From UBA1876 sp964515395 (lineage in GTDB: Bacteria > Synergistota > Synergistia > Synergistales > Thermovirgaceae), in the NCBI GenBank assembly GCA_964515395.1, contig CAZERC010000009.1:1-59290 (forward strand): a stretch of DNA of 59,290 nt. The letters run 5' to 3'. Below are positions 51,163 to 59,114 of the stretch, piece by piece. The notes beneath the pieces were generated by a model. It did no database searches, was not told the DNA's origin, and saw nothing but the letters and a program-made list of their open reading frames with translations. Position numbers and translations under genes: made by a program. Each line of letters starts with the position of its first letter. Positions within the stretch are counted from its first letter, which is position 1.

Positions 51163-51259
51163 CCCGTATTTACGACAAGGGATTATTTCCCACCTCCCGT
51201 AGCGGCATGTGCAAGTACGATACGCCGGAGGCAGGCTTTTGGTCAAGGAGGATGAGACA

Positions 51260-52456
51260 ATGAAAATTCTGGTTCTCAATTGCGGCAGTTCTTCACTGAA
51301 ATACCAGGTATTCGACATGACAACCGAGGAAGTGCTTTCAAAAGGGCTCGTCGAGAGGATAGGCATTGAAGGCTCACGGATCAAGCATGAGAAGTCAGGG
51401 AATGATCCTGTCGTTTACGATGTTCCAATCCCGGACCACAGGGTGGGAATACGGAAGATGCTCAACGCTCTTCTGGACGAGACGCAGGGCGTGCTCACAA
51501 GCCTTGACGAACTTTCTGCCGTCGGGCACAGGGTCGTTCACGGCGGTGAAAAATTCGCCCAATCCGTTATAGTCGACAAGGAAGTCCTCGAAGTTATCGA
51601 GGAGTGCGTTCCTCTCGCGCCACTGCACAACCCCGCCAACCTTACGGGCATCAAGGTGATGATTGAACTTCTTCCGGAAACCCCCCAGGTTGCCGTTTTC
51701 GATACGGCTTTCCACCAGACCATGCCGGACTATGCCTATATGTATGGCGTGCCTTATCATTATTATGAGGAACATCGCGTCCGGCGGTACGGTTTCCATG
51801 GAACGAGCCACGCATATGTGTCTTACCGTACCTCCGAGATTCTGCAAAAATCTTATAATGAATTGAAAATCGTGACCTGTCATCTTGGCAACGGGAGCTC
51901 GATCGCAGCGGTGGACCAGGGCAAATCAGTTGACACAAGCCTGGGATTCGGGACCGTCCCGGGAGTTCTCATGGGAACGCGATGCGGTGAGGTTGATCCC
52001 ACCCTTGTCCTGTACCTTATGGAAAAAGAAAACCTCGACACCAAGCTGATGAGCCACATACTTCACAAAGAAAGTGGCGTCCTTGGAGTTTCGGGAATCA
52101 GCAGCGATCTCAGGGATGTCGAAGAAGCTGCTGACAAAGGGAACAAGCGTGCCCGGCTTGCGCTCGACATGCTTTGTTATGGGATAAAAAAGCACATTGG
52201 AGCCTATGCAGCTGCCATGGGAGGAATAGATGCTATCGTCTTTACTGCCGGCATCGGCGAGAACAGTTCCACCGTCAGGAAACATGTCCTTGAGGGCCTC
52301 GAATTCCTCGGCGTCAAGCTGGACGAAAAGAAGAACGACGTACGGGGGAAGGAACGCATTATCAGCACCGGGGATTCAACGGTTTCGGCGCTGGTCGTCC
52401 CTACAAATGAGGAACTCGTCATAGCCAGGGATACGAAGGAGCTGACCCGGAGCTAA
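51260..52456 (+). CDS. ackA: Acetate kinase
   Basis: A 398-residue kinase interconverting acetyl-phosphate and acetate with ATP formation. ILVLNCGSSSLKYQVF, GHRVVHGGEKFAQSV, RRYGFHGTSHAYVSYR and FTAGIGENSSTVRKHVLEGL are diagnostic, and the catalytic Asp/Arg region FDTAFHQTMP is present. ATG 51260 has AAGGAGG 8 nt upstream. No pta gene is adjacent. DUF177 follows at once. Confidence 0.97.
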   Translation: MKILVLNCGSSSLKYQVFDMTTEEVLSKGLVERIGIEGSRIKHEKSGNDPVVYDVPIPDHRVGIRKMLNALLDETQGVLTSLDELSAVGHRVVHGGEKFAQSVIVDKEVLEVIEECVPLAPLHNPANLTGIKVMIELLPETPQVAVFDTAFHQTMPDYAYMYGVPYHYYEEHRVRRYGFHGTSHAYVSYRTSEILQKSYNELKIVTCHLGNGSSIAAVDQGKSVDTSLGFGTVPGVLMGTRCGEVDPTLVLYLMEKENLDTKLMSHILHKESGVLGVSGISSDLRDVEEAADKGNKRARLALDMLCYGIKKHIGAYAAAMGGIDAIVFTAGIGENSSTVRKHVLEGLEFLGVKLDEKKNDVRGKERIISTGDSTVSALVVPTNEELVIARDTKELTRS

Positions 52457-53086
52457 ATGGTCTCTGCCCGGAAAGATCTTCCACACCTCGACAGCCGTCC
52501 CCGTGCGTGGGAATGTACTGTCCAGGCCGGCCAATTTGAAAGAGGCAGAGCCTACGAGTTTTCCTGGGAACTTCCTCTCCATGGAATCATCCTGTATGAA
52601 GGACAGGAGTTTCTTTTTGACGGGGAACTCGCGGCAAAGGTCAAAATGCAGCGACAAGGAGAGCGGGTCATAGCCGATATCGGGATACGTGCCCGGGCTG
52701 AAGCTCCTTGTTCCCGGTGTCTTGAAAAGACGGAACTTGCGTTCAATCATGAATTCCGGTATTTTTATATTTCGTCCGATGAGGATGAAGAAGAGGCGGC
52801 GGACAGGGATGAACATACCGTCTTCATAGGGGAGGAACCCACGAGTCTCAACGTCTCCGACCAGATTTGGGAGACTCTTGTTATGTCATTCCCCGAAAAG
52901 GTGCTTTGCCGGCCGGACTGCAAGGGGATCTGTCCGGCATGCGGCTCTAATAAAAACTATGAAGAGTGTTCATGCGAAAAATCCGCAACCGATCCGAGGC
53001 TTGCTGTCCTGGCGGATGCTCTTGACGATGAGAAACGGCAGGACGGCGGAAAAGGGGGGACAAGACATGGCAGTACCCAAGAATAA
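52457..53086 (+). CDS. DUF177 (YceD/YlbN) family protein
   Basis: A 209-residue protein with paired cysteines: CSRCLEKTEL in the middle and CRPDCKGICPACGSNKNYEE with CSC in the C-terminal part, followed by DPRLAVLADAL. The family almost always precedes rpmF and is linked to 23S rRNA accumulation, though the mechanism is unknown. The cysteines suggest zinc. It starts directly after the ackA stop and overlaps rpmF by 20 nt. Confidence 0.9.
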   Translation: MVSARKDLPHLDSRPRAWECTVQAGQFERGRAYEFSWELPLHGIILYEGQEFLFDGELAAKVKMQRQGERVIADIGIRARAEAPCSRCLEKTELAFNHEFRYFYISSDEDEEEAADRDEHTVFIGEEPTSLNVSDQIWETLVMSFPEKVLCRPDCKGICPACGSNKNYEECSCEKSATDPRLAVLADALDDEKRQDGGKGGTRHGSTQE

Positions 53087-53279
53087 GACTTCACATTCGA
53101 GAACACATAATAAAAAGGCCAGGTGGCTCGGAGCACTCAAGACTCCGGCAATGACGACGTGTTCGCAGTGTGGCGAAACGATCCTGGCACACAGGGCCTG
53201 CCCTGAATGCGGGCATTACCGGGGCAGGAACGTCCGGGTCAAGCAGGCGTCAGGTGAGGCGGAAAAAGAAGAATCCTGA
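53067..53279 (+). CDS. rpmF: 50S ribosomal protein L32
   Basis: A 70-residue protein: MAVPKNKTSHSRTHNKKARW is the L32 N-terminus and the pairs CSQCG and CPECG form a zinc ribbon. The four cysteines are the zinc-binding form. A long hairpin terminator follows, separating it from fapR. Confidence 0.96.
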   Translation: MAVPKNKTSHSRTHNKKARWLGALKTPAMTTCSQCGETILAHRACPECGHYRGRNVRVKQASGEAEKEES

Positions 53280-53302
53280 TCTCGGCAAATGATTTTTGTG
53301 CG

Positions 53303-53346
53303 AAAACCGGCATGGCAGGGCTACGGCCTTGCCATGCCGGTTTTGC
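53303..53346 (+). terminator. Rho-independent terminator after rpmF
   Basis: A perfect 15-bp stem, AAAACCGGCATGGCA (53303-53317) with 53330-53344, 12-nt loop, ending in a T run. Confidence 0.88.
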
Positions 53347-53348
53347 TA

Positions 53349-53377
53349 TTGACGGACCGGCTTGAAGTTTATATACT
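53349..53377 (+). promoter_or_regulatory. Promoter of the fapR-fab operon
   Basis: TTGACG (53349-53354), a 17-nt spacer and TATACT (53372-53377), just after the rpmF terminator. Confidence 0.82.
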
Positions 53378-53384
53378 TGTCCTG

Positions 53385-53404
53385 TTCTGGTACCTGGTGT
53401 TATT
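53385..53404 (+). promoter_or_regulatory. FapR-box-like operator
   Basis: TTCTGGTACCTGGTGTTATT sits a few bases past the expected transcription start. Aligned to the B. subtilis FapR site (core AGTACCTAGTCTTAAT) it agrees at about 12 of 16 positions. FapR would block the promoter until malonyl-CoA binds. Confidence 0.6.
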
Positions 53405-53427
53405 ACCTGATAATAAGGATGAGAAGC

Positions 53428-54012
53428 ATGACTCGTTCTTCGAGCAAACTTGTGAGACACCGGCGGATTCAGGCCGAACTCAAGATGGACCCCCTTTTGA
53501 CAGATGAAGAGCTTTCCCGCATGCTCAATGTCAGCATCAGCACGATTCGGCTTGACAGGGCAACGCTCGGCATTCCCGAGGTCCGGGAACGAATGCGCGT
53601 TATGGCACAGCAGGCACTTTCCAGACTGCGGTCGCTGAAACGCGAAGAAGTCATCGGCGATCTTGTGGAGCTCGAGCCAAATCGCGGGGCGCTTTCATTA
53701 TTGACGGCAACACCGGAAATGGCCTTCAGGCATACGGAACTCGTCTCGGATCATTATATTTATGCTCAGGCAAGTTCCCTGGCAATAGCTGTAATAGAGG
53801 CAGATATGGTATTTACAGGGGCGGCAAGATTGCGATACCGCCTTCCCGCCAAAGTGGGGGAAAGACTTGTCGCAAGGGCAAAAGTTGGAACCCGTAAGGG
53901 AAACAAATATGTTGTCAGTGTCAGAACCAGGGTTGGTGACCGCGAAATTTTCGTGGGCCGCTTTATTACCGTTGTCGGCAATCCCGAAAACCTTTCGGGA
54001 CCATCGGAGTAA
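53428..54012 (+). CDS. fapR: Fatty-acid synthesis regulator FapR
   Basis: A 194-residue repressor. The N-terminal helix-turn-helix (LLTDEELSRMLNVSISTIRL) and IPEVRERMRVMAQ match B. subtilis FapR. The C-terminal hot-dog domain shows VIGDLVELE, the malonyl-CoA-binding-like segment ASSLAIAVIEADMVFTGAA and VGERLVARAKV. It heads plsX-fabH-fabK-fabD-fabG-acpP-fabF, its expected targets, and a site like its operator lies in its own promoter region. ATG 53428 is preceded by AAGGATG. Confidence 0.93.
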   Translation: MTRSSSKLVRHRRIQAELKMDPLLTDEELSRMLNVSISTIRLDRATLGIPEVRERMRVMAQQALSRLRSLKREEVIGDLVELEPNRGALSLLTATPEMAFRHTELVSDHYIYAQASSLAIAVIEADMVFTGAARLRYRLPAKVGERLVARAKVGTRKGNKYVVSVRTRVGDREIFVGRFITVVGNPENLSGPSE

Positions 54013-54052
54013 CACCATGAGAGTAACCTGAGAGAAAGAGGAGAGATACATC

Positions 54053-55066
54053 GTGCTCATAGCCCTTGACGCAATGGGAGGAGATCACGCTCCAGCAGAG
54101 ATTTGCAAAGGAGCCGTCCTCGCCTGCAGACAGTACGGGGATATCGAGATAGCTCTCGTTGGAGATCCGGAGGTAATCAAACCTCATATCGAGGCAATTT
54201 CATCCGACCTGACAAGACGCATTCATGTCGTGGAGGCGGAGGATACGATAGACATGGCCGAATCTCCTGCCGTAGCGATCCGAAAGAAACGTAAATCGAG
54301 CCTGCATATCGCCATGCAAATGGTTCGCTCCGGCGAAGCAGTTGGGTGCGTATCCGCAGGCAATACGGGGGCAATAGTCGCCGGTGGAGTTCTTATCGTC
54401 GGTCGCATCAAGGGTATCGACAGACCGGGACTCGGAATCCCATTGCCGGCCCTCGAAAGAGTCAGCCTCCTCATCGATGTCGGGGCCACGGTGAGGTGCA
54501 AGCCTCTCAACCTCTACCAGTTCGGCCTCATGGGCGATGTATACATGAGAACGATCGAGTCCGTCGAGCAGCCGCGAATAGGCTTGCTTTCGAATGGTTC
54601 CGAGGAAATCAAGGGAGATGAACTCATCCAGGAAGCACGAAGCTTTTTCAAGGATGCGCCAGTCGACTTTGCCGGTAACGTTGAAGGGCAGGATATACCA
54701 ATAGGAGTAACCGACGTCGTTGTATGTGAAGGACTTACAGGAAACATTCTGCTGAAGTTCATAGAAGGCACCGGCGAAGCGCTTTTTTCCCTGGTACGCG
54801 GGGAGATTGAAAGACGTTTTCTGCCGAAGGTGGGAATGATGTTCATGCTGCCAATGCTGAAAGAGCTTTCGTTGCGCTTTGACTATGAAAGAAGGGGGGG
54901 GACCCCCCTTCTTGGCGTCAACGGAGCGGTTATAAAGGCTCACGGCAGATCAAAGGCCAGAGCCGTGAGCAGTGCTCTAGGTGTTGCCCGGGATTTTGTC
55001 AGGAAACAGGGTGTAGAAACGATCGTCGAAGAGCTTGAGGAGGGAGGCGTGCAGATTGGGGATTGA
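54053..55066 (+). CDS. plsX: Phosphate acyltransferase PlsX
   Basis: A 337-residue enzyme making acyl-phosphate from acyl-ACP for phospholipid synthesis. MLIALDAMGGDHAPAEICKG at the start, SAGNTGAIVAGGVLIVGRI and the C-terminal GGTPLLGVNGAVIKAHGRS are signatures. It starts at GTG 54053 with AGGAG 9 nt upstream. Works with PlsC and, where present, PlsY. Confidence 0.96.
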   Translation: MLIALDAMGGDHAPAEICKGAVLACRQYGDIEIALVGDPEVIKPHIEAISSDLTRRIHVVEAEDTIDMAESPAVAIRKKRKSSLHIAMQMVRSGEAVGCVSAGNTGAIVAGGVLIVGRIKGIDRPGLGIPLPALERVSLLIDVGATVRCKPLNLYQFGLMGDVYMRTIESVEQPRIGLLSNGSEEIKGDELIQEARSFFKDAPVDFAGNVEGQDIPIGVTDVVVCEGLTGNILLKFIEGTGEALFSLVRGEIERRFLPKVGMMFMLPMLKELSLRFDYERRGGTPLLGVNGAVIKAHGRSKARAVSSALGVARDFVRKQGVETIVEELEEGGVQIGD

Positions 55067-56048
55067 CTTCCGCATTCCCGTCGTCCTGAAAGGAACCGGA
55101 ATGTACGTACCGGAAAAAGTGCTGACAAATGATGACCTCGAAAAAATGGTGGAAACAAGCGATGAGTGGATAACCTCACGCACCGGCATCCATGAGAGGC
55201 ACATCTCTGATGGAGAATTAACCAGCGAACTGGCGGCAAAGGCAGGCCGTGCCGCCTTGGAAAGCGCGGGCCTTCAAGCGCAGGATGTTGACATGATCAT
55301 CGTCGGGACAAATACCCCTGATACGATTTTCCCGGGCGTTGGTCCGAAAGTGCAATACCTCATCGGTGCAGGCAATGCCGGCGCTTTTGACGTTCAGGCC
55401 GGATGCACGGGATGTATCTATGCCCTGACCACAGCAGCTGCCGGAATCGGAAGCGGTTTATGGAAGAATGTTCTCGTTATCGGTGCGGAAGTCCTCTCCA
55501 GATTTCTCGACTGGAGCGATCGGAACACCTGCGTTCTCTTTGGAGATGGTGCAGGAGCGGCTGTCCTCGGTGCAGGTGAAGCAGAAAACTCGGTTTTGGC
55601 CGCAGAGCTTCATGCTGAAGGCGAAAAATCAGATTTTATCATATTTCCGGGAGGAGCCGTCGAAAAACCGGCGACCCATGAAACTGTCGATGCAGGGGAA
55701 CACTCTATCAAAATGAAAGGCAACGATGTGTTCAAGTATGTCAACACCGTCCTTCCTCCCTTTCTGAAACGCCTCTGTTCCGATGCGGGGCTCGAACCCG
55801 GGGACGTGGACTGGTGGATCTTCCATCAGGCGAACGTACGGATCATTGACGGAGTCCTTAAAAGAATGAAACTCGACCCGGACCGGTCCATCGTGAATCT
55901 TGACCGGTATGGGAACACATCCGCAGCTTCCATTTTTCTGGCACTTCATGAAGGGATCGACAAAGGCCTCGTAAAGAAAGGCGATAATGTTGTCCTGACC
56001 AGCTTCGGCTCCGGTATGACCTATGGCGCTATCGTGCTTCGGATTTGA
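55056..56048 (+). CDS. fabH: 3-oxoacyl-ACP synthase III (KAS III)
   Basis: A 330-residue condensing enzyme starting fatty-acid synthesis from acyl-CoA and malonyl-ACP. GTGMYVPEKVLTNDDLEKMV, the catalytic Cys in FDVQAGCTGCIYAL, His in WIFHQANVRIIDG and Asn in YGNTSAASIFLAL give the Cys-His-Asn triad. The start is TTG 55056, set by GGAGG 8 nt upstream; it overlaps plsX by 11 nt. Confidence 0.96.
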   Translation: MGIDFRIPVVLKGTGMYVPEKVLTNDDLEKMVETSDEWITSRTGIHERHISDGELTSELAAKAGRAALESAGLQAQDVDMIIVGTNTPDTIFPGVGPKVQYLIGAGNAGAFDVQAGCTGCIYALTTAAAGIGSGLWKNVLVIGAEVLSRFLDWSDRNTCVLFGDGAGAAVLGAGEAENSVLAAELHAEGEKSDFIIFPGGAVEKPATHETVDAGEHSIKMKGNDVFKYVNTVLPPFLKRLCSDAGLEPGDVDWWIFHQANVRIIDGVLKRMKLDPDRSIVNLDRYGNTSAASIFLALHEGIDKGLVKKGDNVVLTSFGSGMTYGAIVLRI

Positions 56049-56058
56049 GGTGATGCCT

Positions 56059-57009
56059 ATGCTGCATAACAACCGGGTAAAACAACTCCTTGGAATTGAG
56101 TATCCGATTCTTCAGGGAGGAATGGCATGGGTAGCCGATGCCGAGCTGGCTGCAGCGGTAAGCAATGGAGGAGGACTCGGAGTCATTGCGGCAGGCAGCA
56201 TGCCTCCTGAATTGCTCGAAAAGGAAATCCGAAAGGCGAAATCCTTGACCGAAAAGCCTTTCGGCGTCAATATCATGCTTCTTTCGCCCACTGCCGAGGA
56301 TGCCATCGAAGTCGTCGCCGGTCAGAAGGTTGCCGTTGTCACGACCGGAGCAGGAAGTCCCGGAAAAGTCATTGAGCGGCTGAAACCCCTCGGGACGAAA
56401 ATTCTTCCCGTAATCGCCTCCACAGCACACGCAAAACGCGTCGCCCGACAGGGAGCCGATGCTGTTATCGCTGAAGGTATGGAAGCGGGCGGACACATCG
56501 GGGAGATTACGAGCATGGTTCTCGTGCCGCAAATCGCTGATATTGTTGACATCCCGGTCATTGCAGCGGGAGGAATTGCAGATGCCAGGGCGGTGGTAGC
56601 CGCTTTCGCCCTCGGTGCCGAAGGGGTCCAGGTCGGAACAAGGTTCGCCTGTTGCCTCGAATCAAACGCACATGAATCGTACAAACAGGAAATCATCAAA
56701 GCGAGAGACAGAAGTACCGTCGTTACGGGACGGGGAACGGGTCACCCGGTAAGATGCCTCCATAACAAGTTTACGAAACATTTCGAAGAACTTGAAAAGA
56801 ATGGAGCGTCTGTGGAAGACATGGAGGAATTCGGTACCGGCAAGCTCCGTGCTGCTGTGATCGAAGGTGACATCGAATGGGGTTCTGTCATGGCCGGGCA
56901 GTCTGCGGCCCTTGTTCATTCTGTCGAGCCTGCTGAAAAAATCATCCGTGACATGTTCCGGCAGACGTCAGATGTACTGCAATCTCTTGAGAAAAATCTC
57001 TTTGAATGA
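56059..57009 (+). CDS. fabK: Enoyl-ACP reductase II
   Basis: A 316-residue FMN-dependent enoyl reductase. GIEYPILQGGMAWVADAELA, NGGGLGVIAAGSM, AVVTTGAGSPGKVIERL and the FMN-phosphate site VIAAGGIADARAVVAAFALG are FabK/nitronate-monooxygenase-family motifs. Its place in the fab operon decides for FabK. It replaces FabI, so triclosan sensitivity would not be expected through this enzyme. ATG 56059 is set by AGG 8 nt upstream. Confidence 0.92.
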   Translation: MLHNNRVKQLLGIEYPILQGGMAWVADAELAAAVSNGGGLGVIAAGSMPPELLEKEIRKAKSLTEKPFGVNIMLLSPTAEDAIEVVAGQKVAVVTTGAGSPGKVIERLKPLGTKILPVIASTAHAKRVARQGADAVIAEGMEAGGHIGEITSMVLVPQIADIVDIPVIAAGGIADARAVVAAFALGAEGVQVGTRFACCLESNAHESYKQEIIKARDRSTVVTGRGTGHPVRCLHNKFTKHFEELEKNGASVEDMEEFGTGKLRAAVIEGDIEWGSVMAGQSAALVHSVEPAEKIIRDMFRQTSDVLQSLEKNLFE

Positions 57010-57023
57010 GAGGGATTGAAAAT

Positions 57024-57971
57024 ATGTCTTATGCAATGGTTTTTCCCGGGCAGGGATCGCAGGAAGTCGGAATGGGCCGCAGGCTTCTTGATCGTTACGA
57101 TGCTGCCCGGAACGTTTTTAAACAAGCTGATGAAGCGCTTGGTTTCGATCTAGGCAAACTTGTTCTTGAAGGCCCCGGGGAAGATCTGAAGAAGACGGCT
57201 TTCGCCCAGCCGGCGATCCTTACTGTAAGCATCGCCGTTTTCGAGGTAATCAGGCATGAGCTCGGCTTCGACCCGAAGCCGGCCTTCGTTGCAGGACACA
57301 GTCTCGGGGAGTATTCTGCCCTTGTCGCCGGCGGAGCTCTCAGTCTCGCCGACGGAGTCCGGCTTGTCCACCTGCGAGGGCGCCTCATGCAGGAAGCCGT
57401 TCCCCTTGGCCAGGGAACCATGGCGGCACTGTTGGGGATTGACAGGGATTCCGTGAAGGCGATTTGCGAAGAGGTTTCCTCCCTGGGCGTTTGTGAAGCG
57501 GCAAATTTCAATGCTCCCGGGCAAATCGTCATATCGGGAACAACGGAAGCTGTGGAAAAGGCAATGGAACTGGCCAAAGAACGCGGAGCCAGGAGAGCTG
57601 TCCGGCTCAAGGTCAGCGCCCCGTTCCATTGCAGACTCATGGAACCTGTAGCGGACAAGCTCAAGGCCGCTTTTGAACAATGTCAATGGCGCAAACCGAA
57701 ATGGCCGATCATTGCCAATGTCTCAGCCAGACCGGAACAGAATGTAGATGATATCAAACGCTCCTTGTACCTTCAGACTTATAGCCCCATACTTTGGCAG
57801 GATACCATCGAATATCTGCATTCCGAAGGCATTGAGACTTTTGCTGAAATCGGGCCTGGATCCGTCCTTACCGGTCTCATCCGGCGGACAGTCAGGGGGG
57901 TTTCGGCTCTGACTGTCGGAACCCCAGAAGAAGCGGAATCTTTCGTTCGCGCCTTGAGTCAGGAGGGGTAA
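57024..57971 (+). CDS. fabD: Malonyl-CoA:ACP transacylase
   Basis: A 315-residue enzyme loading malonyl groups on ACP. MVFPGQGSQEVGMGRRLLD at the N-terminus, the nucleophile Ser in VAGHSLGEYSALVAGG near residue 92, NFNAPGQIVISGT and the His in VSAPFHCRLMEPV near 200 complete the Ser-His active site. ATG 57024 follows AGGGA by 8 nt. Confidence 0.96.
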   Translation: MSYAMVFPGQGSQEVGMGRRLLDRYDAARNVFKQADEALGFDLGKLVLEGPGEDLKKTAFAQPAILTVSIAVFEVIRHELGFDPKPAFVAGHSLGEYSALVAGGALSLADGVRLVHLRGRLMQEAVPLGQGTMAALLGIDRDSVKAICEEVSSLGVCEAANFNAPGQIVISGTTEAVEKAMELAKERGARRAVRLKVSAPFHCRLMEPVADKLKAAFEQCQWRKPKWPIIANVSARPEQNVDDIKRSLYLQTYSPILWQDTIEYLHSEGIETFAEIGPGSVLTGLIRRTVRGVSALTVGTPEEAESFVRALSQEG

Positions 57972-57975
57972 AACC

Positions 57976-58722
57976 ATGACCAAGTCGCCCGGAGTAGCTC
58001 TTGTAACCGGGGCGGGACGCGGTATAGGAAAGGCGGTAGCACTTCAACTGGGCGAAGTGGGATACAGCCTGGCCGTCAACTACAACAGATCCCGTGAAGG
58101 TGCAGAAGAAGTCGTCGCCCAGCTTCGCAGGAATGGCAACAATGCCGAGGCCTTTCAGGCGGACGTCTCGAACAGCGAAGACGTCAAACGGTTGTTCAAA
58201 GAGATAGAAGACCGCCTCGGGACTGTCCTGGTGGTAGTGAACAATGCGGGTATCACCAGGGACAACCTCCTTATGCGGATGAAAAACGAAGAGTGGGAAC
58301 AGGTCATGTCAAAAGATTTGAACTCCGTCTTTTTCGTGACTCGACGGGCGATCCGTGGAATGGCGAAAGCCAGATGGGGAAGAATCGTAAACATTTCTTC
58401 CGTTATTGCCCTTATCGGCAACGCCGGTCAGACGAACTATGCCGCCGCTAAAGCGGGTATCATCGGTTTTACAAAGAGTCTGGCGAGGGAAATGGGTTCA
58501 AGAAACATCACCGTCAATGCAATTGCTCCGGGATTCATTGAAACGGAGATGACGGCTGCACTCCCGGAGAAAAGCCGCGAGGCGATGCTCGAACAGGTGC
58601 CTGCAGGAAGATTCGGGAAACCGGAAGATATCGCCCAACTTGCCGCCTATCTCGTATCGGAAAAGGCATCGTACATTAACGGTCAGGTCATTGCCGTAGA
58701 CGGCGGCATGACCATGGCATAG
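57976..58722 (+). CDS. fabG: 3-oxoacyl-ACP reductase
   Basis: A 248-residue short-chain dehydrogenase. ALVTGAGRGIGKAVALQLGE is the NADP site, NNAGITRDNLLMRMKNEEW a FabG-specific segment, and the Ser-Tyr-Lys active residues lie in NISSVIALIGNAGQTNYAAAK near residues 138-155. AGGAGGGG precedes ATG 57976; 4 nt after fabD. Confidence 0.96.
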   Translation: MTKSPGVALVTGAGRGIGKAVALQLGEVGYSLAVNYNRSREGAEEVVAQLRRNGNNAEAFQADVSNSEDVKRLFKEIEDRLGTVLVVVNNAGITRDNLLMRMKNEEWEQVMSKDLNSVFFVTRRAIRGMAKARWGRIVNISSVIALIGNAGQTNYAAAKAGIIGFTKSLAREMGSRNITVNAIAPGFIETEMTAALPEKSREAMLEQVPAGRFGKPEDIAQLAAYLVSEKASYINGQVIAVDGGMTMA

Positions 58723-58763
58723 AAGACAAACTGGGAGTTTCTGCAAAAAAGGAGGTGAGTGAC

Positions 58764-59015
58764 ATGAAGATGGACGAGATTACCGCCCGCCTCAAGGAAA
58801 TTGTGATGGACAGGCTCGATGTCGAGGAGGATCAGATCAAGCCGGAAGCTTCTTTCGTGGAAGATCTCGGAGCTGACTCGCTTGATATCGTCGAGCTCAT
58901 CATGGGGATCGAAGAGGAATTCGATATCGAAATTCCAGATGAGGATGCCGAGAAACTGACGAATGTCGGCGAGGCAATGGATTACATCAAGAACAAGCTC
59001 GGCGTTGAAGAATAG
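58764..59015 (+). CDS. acpP: Acyl carrier protein
   Basis: An 83-residue acidic carrier; the phosphopantetheine Ser lies in EDLGADSLDIVELIMGIEEE. AAAGGAGG lies 8 nt before ATG 58764, one of the strongest ribosome sites in the operon, fitting the high level ACP needs. A stable inverted repeat follows before fabF. Confidence 0.97.
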   Translation: MKMDEITARLKEIVMDRLDVEEDQIKPEASFVEDLGADSLDIVELIMGIEEEFDIEIPDEDAEKLTNVGEAMDYIKNKLGVEE

Positions 59016-59032
59016 TTCTCCCGGATCATAGA

Positions 59033-59057
59033 GGGCGCAGGAATGATTCCTGCGCCC
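59033..59057 (+). repeat. Inverted repeat between acpP and fabF
   Basis: GGGCGCAGGA (59033-59042) pairs with TCCTGCGCCC (59048-59057). No T run follows, so it is not a standard terminator; it may mark RNA processing or mRNA stabilisation of the acpP message. Confidence 0.6.
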
Positions 59058-59114
59058 AACCGGGATTCTGGAAATCATGAATCCGATTCCGGGAGGCAAA
59101 AGGAGTGAACCGGC

